Below are positions 5,724 to 9,736 of a stretch of 9,736 bases of DNA, piece by piece; within the stretch, counting starts at the first letter, position 1; each line of letters starts with the position of its first letter. Where the stretch lies: positions 1-9,736 of the forward strand of contig CAVDWX010000101.1 of assembly GCA_963612735.1 (NCBI GenBank), given 5' to 3'. The stretch is from CAVDWX01 sp963612735. Lineage in GTDB: Bacteria > Bacillota_I > Bacilli_A > RFN20 > CAG-826. The translations under genes were made by a program, and so were the position numbers. The notes below the pieces were generated by a model. It did not search any database and had not been told where the DNA came from. It saw nothing but the letters and a program-made list of their open reading frames with translations.

Positions 5724-6724
5724 TCTATTGCCTCCTCATCAACAACTTGAACACCTTTTAAGTTTTTAAAAACGTAAATCGGAACTTTCCCGATTGATAA
5801 ATCTGACTGATTTATCAAGCAATCTTCGTGTCGAAAGTTTCCTAAAGATTTGATTTGTTTAATTCCGTTTTCAAAATATTGCATTACCTGATATGTCACT
5901 CCATCGCCGTTGTGCCAATAAAGCCAAACCTTCTTATCGTCAACCGGAACCAACTTAAAATCACCTAGTTCATTTGATGTAGAAATCATGTTTTTTGGAT
6001 TTCGAACGATTAAACCATCTGTGTTTACGTAAATGTCTTCGCCATCGCATTTAGCGATGCATTCACAAACCCTTTCAGACACTTTGTTAACAATCCAATT
6101 TCGAACTTCTAGCCACTCATTGAAACGCGCCATCATCCCGACTGAATAATTGACTATTTTTTTAAAGCGCTCTTTATTTTTTTTGTACCCCTTTTGAATC
6201 CAATCTTTGATTTTTGGAAACATTTCCGAAAGATAAAAAGCATAAGCTTTGTTTAGATCGAAATAATAACAATTATCAAACTCTAGAATTTCATTTTGAA
6301 TCGAATTTAAATTGAAATAAGTGAAATGCATAATATAAGGCATTTGTTCATAAGAATACTTACTTCTAATTTCGGCAATCTCTTCTCCAGCATAGCGTTT
6401 ATATAACACTTTAGTAAATGTTAACCAAGCCGTTGAGCCATTAACACTATGGTCATTTTCTTCGTTTCCACTTCGATATTCTAACAAGTACCAATAATCA
6501 GAATATATTGGAATGTCTTTGATATGGTTTCCGAAGTGATACCCTTGGGTTAAGAATTGAATTTTATCGTTTCGCTGATAAAAATAAGTCTCGCCATTTC
6601 TCCATGTTTTCTTTTCCAAAATCACATCAAACTCGAATTGTGGAATTTTATAAATTGTAGAAGGACTATTAAGTAGATAGTCCCTCACAACTTTAGTAAT
6701 GTCTATTTTTAAGAATCTTTGCAT
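5690..6724 (-). CDS. Minimal family B DNA polymerase-like protein (palm only, motif C altered)
   Basis: The 344-aa product carries a family B palm. Motif A is YYFDLNKAYAFYL (153-165; D156), comparable to phi29 FDVNSLYP. Motif B is KKIVNYSVGMMARF (188-201; K188, N192, G196), comparable to KLMLNSLYGKFA. Motif C is IYVNTDGLIV (231-240), where phi29 has YCDTDSIHL. After it, LGDFKLVPVDDKKVWLYW (253-270) matches the region after motif C in phi29. VNGSTAWLTFTKVLYKR (94-110) resembles a stretch found before motif A in protein-primed polymerases. There is no D-x-E exonuclease motif in residues 1-150. Only 32 residues separate D156 from K188, and about 40 separate motifs B and C, so TPR1 and TPR2 are absent. 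phi29 polymerase has 572 residues. The first Asp of DTD is Asn (N234), while D156 and D236 remain. The ribosome site is weak (AGG, 9 nt before the ATG), suggesting coupling to the SSB gene. Activity is uncertain. Confidence 0.8.
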   Translation of the reverse strand: MQRFLKIDITKVVRDYLLNSPSTIYKIPQFEFDVILEKKTWRNGETYFYQRNDKIQFLTQGYHFGNHIKDIPIYSDYWYLLEYRSGNEENDHSVNGSTAWLTFTKVLYKRYAGEEIAEIRSKYSYEQMPYIMHFTYFNLNSIQNEILEFDNCYYFDLNKAYAFYLSEMFPKIKDWIQKGYKKNKERFKKIVNYSVGMMARFNEWLEVRNWIVNKVSERVCECIAKCDGEDIYVNTDGLIVRNPKNMISTSNELGDFKLVPVDDKKVWLYWHNGDGVTYQVMQYFENGIKQIKSLGNFRHEDCLINQSDLSIGKVPIYVFKNLKGVQVVDEEAIEWVENEKMTKI

Positions 6725-6734
6725 TTTCTAAAAC

Positions 6735-7133
6735 CTAGAAAGGCAAGTCTTCATCGCCAATTTCAACTAATGGTATATCTTGTGGCTTCGGAGCCACTTG
6801 AGCTGTAGATTGCTCAACGACAGCGTTATATTGTAGTTCTACATCATCGCATACGATAGTGTATGTTGGAATTATGATTCCATCTTTTTCATAGGTTGAA
6901 TATTCTAATTTGCCTTTCACAATTACTCTAGAACCTTTTCTTCCGTTGGTTCCTAAATAACTTGCTTTGTTATCGTAACAAATACAATTGACGTATTGAG
7001 CCACATTAGACTTAGAACTTGCGTCCCATTTATTGTATGCAAAACAAAATCTACTCCAGTTCTTACCTGTTGTCGAAGTTCGAACTTCAGGGTCCTTAGT
7101 TAATCTTCCTTCAAGCACAATTAAATTTAACAT
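6735..7133 (-). CDS. ssb: Single-stranded DNA-binding protein, bacterial OB-fold type
   Basis: The 132-aa product has the standard SSB layout. The OB fold covers residues 1-103: LIVLEGRLTKDPEVRTSTTG (4-23), W26-S-R-F with following FAYNKW, AQYVNCICYDNKASYL (45-60), and KGSRVIVKGKLEYSTYEKDG (66-85). A short linker (104-118) leads to the acidic tip GDEDLPF (126-132) that binds SSB partner proteins. It would coat single-stranded phage DNA during replication. phi29 itself uses an unrelated SSB (gp5), so this bacterial-type gene is a departure from that plan. The start overlaps the upstream stop by 7 nt, with AGGAGGAG 8 nt before the ATG. The protein is shorter than host SsbA (about 170 aa) because of its short linker. 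Confidence 0.93.
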   Translation of the reverse strand: MLNLIVLEGRLTKDPEVRTSTTGKNWSRFCFAYNKWDASSKSNVAQYVNCICYDNKASYLGTNGRKGSRVIVKGKLEYSTYEKDGIIIPTYTIVCDDVELQYNAVVEQSTAQVAPKPQDIPLVEIGDEDLPF

Positions 7134-7723
7134 TCGCAGTACTCCTCCTCTTCAATAATTAATTCTCCTAAAATGGTATAAGTGTCATCATTTCCGTCAT
7201 CATCTAAAGTTACTTCTACAAAATATAAACATAAGTAATCATGATGATATTGATAATCTTCTTCTCTTATTCTCTTGTTTTCATTTCTAAATTCGTCAGC
7301 GTAAGAGTACCACGCTTTGGAAGCACCTTCCCAATCGTCGTAGAATTCGTCGATGATTTCTTCTTCGCCAACCGGTTCTAAACCTAGTCCATTGTCTTTT
7401 CTTAATTGTTTTGAAATGTGCCACTTTTTAGATGCATTAGTAACTAATCTATCATTGTAATAGTAATCGTATGCCCATACTATTTCAATTCCGTTTTCAA
7501 TTAGTTTCTCTTCTTCATCATCATCAGCTGAGTGAACTTCAACTAATGTTTCAAGACAACCATTTCTATATTTGACGCAATAATCTTTAATATCATTTTT
7601 AATTGAACGAGCAAAACGAATCGCTTCGTCTTTGAAAGTGAATGTCTTTACGCATTCAAAATCGCCATTTCCTTCTTGCGTCAAATTTCCTTGCATAACT
7701 TTATAAATTGTATAATTCTTCAT
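7127..7723 (-). CDS. Highly acidic 198-aa protein of unknown function
   Basis: I do not recognise this protein. By hand count it has about 48 Asp/Glu and 22 Lys/Arg, a net charge near -26, in clusters such as SADDDEEEKL, GEEEIIDEFYDDWEG, LDDDGNDD and the final IIEEEEYCEC. It also has many Tyr and Trp. Residues 4-45 (YTIYKVMQ ... FTFKDEAIRFARSIKNDIKD) suggest an alpha/beta start, with a matching strand-rich end (LCLYFVEVTL ... TYTILGELII). I chose the ATG at 7723 because GAAGG lies 10 nt upstream; a longer frame would need a TTG start at 7765 inside the preceding gene. Small acidic phage proteins are often DNA mimics that block host nucleases or restriction systems, which is a possibility only. 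Its place just before ssb suggests early expression. Confidence 0.75.
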   Translation of the reverse strand: MKNYTIYKVMQGNLTQEGNGDFECVKTFTFKDEAIRFARSIKNDIKDYCVKYRNGCLETLVEVHSADDDEEEKLIENGIEIVWAYDYYYNDRLVTNASKKWHISKQLRKDNGLGLEPVGEEEIIDEFYDDWEGASKAWYSYADEFRNENKRIREEDYQYHHDYLCLYFVEVTLDDDGNDDTYTILGELIIEEEEYCEC

Positions 7724-7745
7724 TTTTAATTTTCCTTCTTTCCAA

Positions 7746-8204
7746 TTATCTTTTGTAACTCGCAAACAAGATTATTCCTGTTTCAACAGTTTTGGCCTTA
7801 GCAAATGTAATATCATAGAATCCAAACTTTTCTAATTCGCTTGTTAACTCACCAGTTAACTTGGATTCGTTAACATAGCAATTTCCAAAATCACGAAGTA
7901 CTTTCATAATCCAACGATTTGAATTATTGAAATAGTGATTGTCTTCTATTTCATTTTTCAATGTTCTGAATTTGCATTCAGTGCAATTTTCAAAGCATCT
8001 ATGACACTTCTGATAGATTATTGTTCCCAAATCAAACTCTTCTTCATAATCACGATAAATCTCTTCAAGTTCACTAGCTGAATAGGCTTTAGTTCTAGCA
8101 TTCCATCTTTCACGCTGTTTTCGGTTGAAATTCTCGTTAGGAATTTCATATTGTGTTTGAGCATATATTGTTCCGGTTTTTCCTTGATAAATTTGATCTC
8201 TCAT
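7746..8204 (-). CDS. 152-aa protein with a four-cysteine zinc-binding-like motif, function unknown
   Basis: The family is not recognised. The central feature is CHRCFENCTEC (67-77), a CxxC-x3-CxxC arrangement that could bind one zinc ion or an Fe-S cluster. Around it are a basic, Arg/Lys-rich N-terminal half (NFNRKQRERWNARTKAY, 25-41), an acidic helix (ASELEEIYRDYEEEFDLG, 43-60), and a C-terminal part with GELTSELEKFGFYDIT (118-133). AGGAG, partly formed by the helicase stop region, lies 9 nt before the ATG, and the gap to the helicase stop is only 12 nt. Its place between the helicase and SSB genes suggests a role in replication or early host take-over; DNA binding is plausible but not shown. 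Confidence 0.7.
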   Translation of the reverse strand: MRDQIYQGKTGTIYAQTQYEIPNENFNRKQRERWNARTKAYSASELEEIYRDYEEEFDLGTIIYQKCHRCFENCTECKFRTLKNEIEDNHYFNNSNRWIMKVLRDFGNCYVNESKLTGELTSELEKFGFYDITFAKAKTVETGIILFASYKR

Positions 8205-8216
8205 TTTTCCAAGCTC

Positions 8217-9122
8217 CTAAAATGGCAAATCGTCATCAGTAATATCAATTAATGGGGTTGGATTCCCTAACAAGTCTGACATATCAATACGTTCTTTAGT
8301 TCTAATCTTGGCCATGTATCCAAATACCTTTTGCATGTTCAATTTAGGAACACGATACTTATCAATCACCTTTCCGTTATCGTCAAGCATAATCCAATCT
8401 ATAGTTCCATCTTCGTTAATGAATAAGTACTTGTAGTCTAATCTTCTTATTAATTGCTTCAAAGGCTCATTAGCACCATTTCCTTGTGCGATGTCTTGAA
8501 ACATTGAATAAGACAAGAGTGGATTAGTAATTGAGTTGATAATGCACAATTTGCAATTGCTAAAGTCTTTAGGTGCGTATCTTGCTTCAGTCGCCGAATT
8601 GTTATCGTTATCAATTGCACTTAGCAACGAACTAAACCTCATTGTTGAGCTTCTAAACTCTTCTAGAATGAATCCGGATTGTCCATCGTAAGTGTCGAAG
8701 ATATGGCCATCGTTTCCAGAGACACCAAAGTCTTTAGTTCCAAATTTCTTTATCATCAAAGCTCGAGACAATGTAGATTTACCAGAACCACTAGCACCAG
8801 TAATCCAAATGACACACATTTGTCTGAAACAACCTATAGCCGTTGTTCTATAGTTTTCGGCTTTAGAAATTAAAGTGTTATACTCAATCCAATAGTCAAC
8901 TCCTAGAGATTCTTTCAGCATCGCTTTAGAAATTGTACCTGTCGCAAAATCATATAAGGCTTTGTCGGCTTCTAGAAGTTTTGGTTCTTGTTTAACTTTT
9001 TGCCAATTCTTAAAGGCTTTGTCTAGGCCACGTTTTTTGACTTCGGCATATCTTCTAGCACCACCTAGTGCTAATACACCAGAGTCTTCAATCAATTTGT
9101 AGTCATCTACTTCTTTAATCAT
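8217..9122 (-). CDS. SF3-type replication helicase (Rep-like P-loop ATPase) with SSB-like C-terminal tip
   Basis: The 301-aa product has the core of superfamily 3 helicases seen in CRESS virus and Gram-positive plasmid Rep proteins. Walker A is WITGASGSGKST (106-117; K115). Walker B is DTYDGQSGFILEEFR (143-157; E154, E155), in the typical YDGQ-x-hhhh-(D/E)-(D/E)-FR setting. LLSAIDND (166-173) and motif C CKLCIINSITNP (190-201; N196) follow. R226 and R227 are arginine finger candidates. Residues 1-100 show no HUH endonuclease motifs. It likely unwinds phage DNA at the origin. The last ten residues, IDITDDDLPF, are those expected of an SSB tail. I start at the ATG at 9122 because AGAAGG lies 9 nt upstream; the GTG at 9158 has no such support. 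The start overlaps the preceding stop by 8 nt (AATGATTAA). Confidence 0.82.
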   Translation of the reverse strand: MIKEVDDYKLIEDSGVLALGGARRYAEVKKRGLDKAFKNWQKVKQEPKLLEADKALYDFATGTISKAMLKESLGVDYWIEYNTLISKAENYRTTAIGCFRQMCVIWITGASGSGKSTLSRALMIKKFGTKDFGVSGNDGHIFDTYDGQSGFILEEFRSSTMRFSSLLSAIDNDNNSATEARYAPKDFSNCKLCIINSITNPLLSYSMFQDIAQGNGANEPLKQLIRRLDYKYLFINEDGTIDWIMLDDNGKVIDKYRVPKLNMQKVFGYMAKIRTKERIDMSDLLGNPTPLIDITDDDLPF

Positions 9123-9639
9123 TTTCGAGCGCCTTCTTTCGAATGGTAACAATCGCACTTCTAGATCGAGCCTTAATTAGTTCTACATATCTAGTATAGT
9201 GATCGTTGATTAGCTTATAGCCTTTGTCAACGCCTTTGGCGTATAAGCAATCTTTGATTAATGTAAAGTACATCTTCTCATTATTCAAACTTGCCTTCGC
9301 TTCACCTTCAATTGAATGGAACCAATACTTGTGAAAATCATAAGTCATTAATGGGAAATCACTTTCCAGATTAACATCTTTGGCTTTGCCAATCAAGTAT
9401 TCAGGACAACCTTTAAATCCATAATCTCTGATACAATAGAACAATGCTTCTTTCATTATCACCTTGTCGATTAAAGCATCTAATGTAGGTTTTGCTTCTT
9501 CATCGTTAAGAAACTTAATGCTAGTTCCTAACTTACTAATTAATTCTGTTGCTGGCACTAAACTTTGCATTGCACAAGCCAACCAACATTCACTCGATAC
9601 ATCGTCTGATGCATCATAATCATAGCGTTGTAATAACAT
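9115..9639 (-). CDS. 174-aa protein of unknown function, first gene of the replication operon
   Basis: I do not recognise it. The sequence is mostly helical in character and has five Cys. Visible segments are an acidic N-terminus (YDYDASDDVSSECWLACAMQ, 6-25), a helical middle (KPTLDALIDKVIMKEALFYC, 50-69), a His/Trp/Tyr cluster (YDFHKYWFHSIEGE, 100-113), and a basic end (VELIKARSRSAIVTIRKK, 152-169). I looked for HUH endonuclease motifs because the helicase next to it lacks that domain, and found none. The start is sound: GAGGT lies about 9 nt before the ATG and an in-frame TAG lies seven codons upstream. The stop overlaps the helicase start by 8 nt, so the two are probably made together and could work as partners, for example as origin-binding protein and helicase. 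That pairing is inference. Confidence 0.7.
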   Translation of the reverse strand: MLLQRYDYDASDDVSSECWLACAMQSLVPATELISKLGTSIKFLNDEEAKPTLDALIDKVIMKEALFYCIRDYGFKGCPEYLIGKAKDVNLESDFPLMTYDFHKYWFHSIEGEAKASLNNEKMYFTLIKDCLYAKGVDKGYKLINDHYTRYVELIKARSRSAIVTIRKKALEND

Positions 9640-9674
9640 GTATATGTAACCTCTTTTCTATAAGACACCCCTTA

Positions 9675-9697
9675 CTAGTCATGCAACTAGCCCCCCC
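9675..9697 (-). other. Leader hairpin flanked by a G7 run
   Basis: On the minus strand G7 (9697-9691) is followed at once by CTAGT-TGCATG-ACTAG (9690-9675), a 5-bp stem with a self-complementary 6-nt loop, and soon after by GGGG (9670-9667). In a region that is otherwise almost all A and T this is conspicuous. It lies in the predicted 5' leader of the replication operon and might stabilise mRNA, bind a regulator, or lie near a genome end or origin. Confidence 0.4.
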
Positions 9698-9712
9698 TAT
9701 ATCTTATAACTT

Positions 9713-9721
9713 ATTATATCA
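9713..9721 (-). promoter_or_regulatory. Extended -10 promoter candidate for the replication operon
   Basis: TGATATAAT (9721-9713) is an exact extended -10 (TGnTATAAT). Transcription would start near 9706, giving a leader of about 67 nt before the first gene. The matching -35 would fall at or beyond the window edge, so it cannot be assessed. All genes down to 3950 are close enough to be one transcript. Confidence 0.6.
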
Positions 9722-9736
9722 CAATAAATACTATAA

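Noticed and set aside
7724..7765. TTG start giving a 212-aa acidic protein
   Set aside because: The basic 14-residue extension contains the ribosome site used by the ATG at 7723, and it begins inside the preceding gene.
8679..8873. Plus-strand frame of 64 aa
   Set aside because: Antisense to the Walker A/B coding part of the helicase gene; no support as a gene.
9123..9158. GTG start giving a 313-aa helicase
   Set aside because: The ATG at 9122 has AGAAGG at 9 nt and the usual short overlap; the GTG has no comparable site, and the extra 12 residues fall inside the upstream gene.
9115..9639. HUH rolling-circle endonuclease in the 174-aa protein
   Set aside because: The His-containing stretch (YDFHKYWFHS) is not an H-hydrophobic-H motif, and no catalytic Tyr motif follows in the expected setting.
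1..9736. Alternative genetic code with TGA as Trp, suggested by the lack of TGA stops
   Set aside because: All frames are fully open under the standard code with many TGG codons and conserved motifs intact. Ten genes with only TAA/TAG are not enough evidence in AT-rich DNA.
1..9736. tRNA genes, CRISPR arrays, insertion sequences, integrase or attachment sites
   Set aside because: No cloverleaf, regularly spaced repeat, transposase or recombinase sequence was seen on either strand.

Overview
The window reads as part of a small, AT-rich, phi29-like podophage (or a prophage or contig from one) of a low-GC Gram-positive host, probably Bacillota. All ten complete genes and one partial gene lie on the minus strand, packed with 1-35 nt overlaps or short gaps, and most have an AGGAG- or GAAGG-type ribosome binding site. 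The standard code fits: reading frames are open with TGG for Trp, and stops are TAA (7) or TAG (3). No tRNA, rRNA, CRISPR array, integrase or insertion sequence was seen.

Transcription runs from right to left. A possible extended -10 promoter at the right edge (9713-9721) would drive an early or replication operon: an unrecognised 174-aa protein, an SF3-type (CRESS/plasmid Rep-like) P-loop helicase, a CxxC zinc-binding-like protein of 152 aa, a very acidic 198-aa protein, a bacterial-type SSB, a strikingly short family B DNA polymerase-like protein, a basic 221-aa protein in a position that suits a terminal protein, and a phi29 gp16-like DNA packaging ATPase. A 372-bp gap (3578-3949) follows. 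It holds a terminator hairpin, an inverted-repeat operator candidate, a consensus promoter whose -10 lies in a perfect 25-bp A/T palindrome, and a roughly 137-nt structured leader RNA ending in a stem plus T8. The late operon then encodes a gp9-like tail knob protein, a gp10-like portal (upper collar) protein and the start of a gp11-like lower collar protein, cut by the left edge. Major capsid, scaffold, appendage and lysis genes are not here and should lie beyond the left edge or elsewhere.

The interest lies in the hybrid design. The morphogenesis genes are those of a protein-primed phi29-type virus, but the replication set is not. The polymerase-like protein has no exonuclease region, no room for the TPR1/TPR2 insertions used in protein-primed replication, and NTD instead of DTD in motif C. 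Replication may instead rest on the SF3 helicase and the SSB. That helicase ends in an SSB-like acidic tip (DDDLPF), almost the same as the tip of the SSB four genes on. The leader RNA ahead of the tail gene is a candidate packaging RNA or an attenuator. Portal and collar genes are about four-fold poorer in CpG than the tail gene next to them, which suggests mosaic origin.
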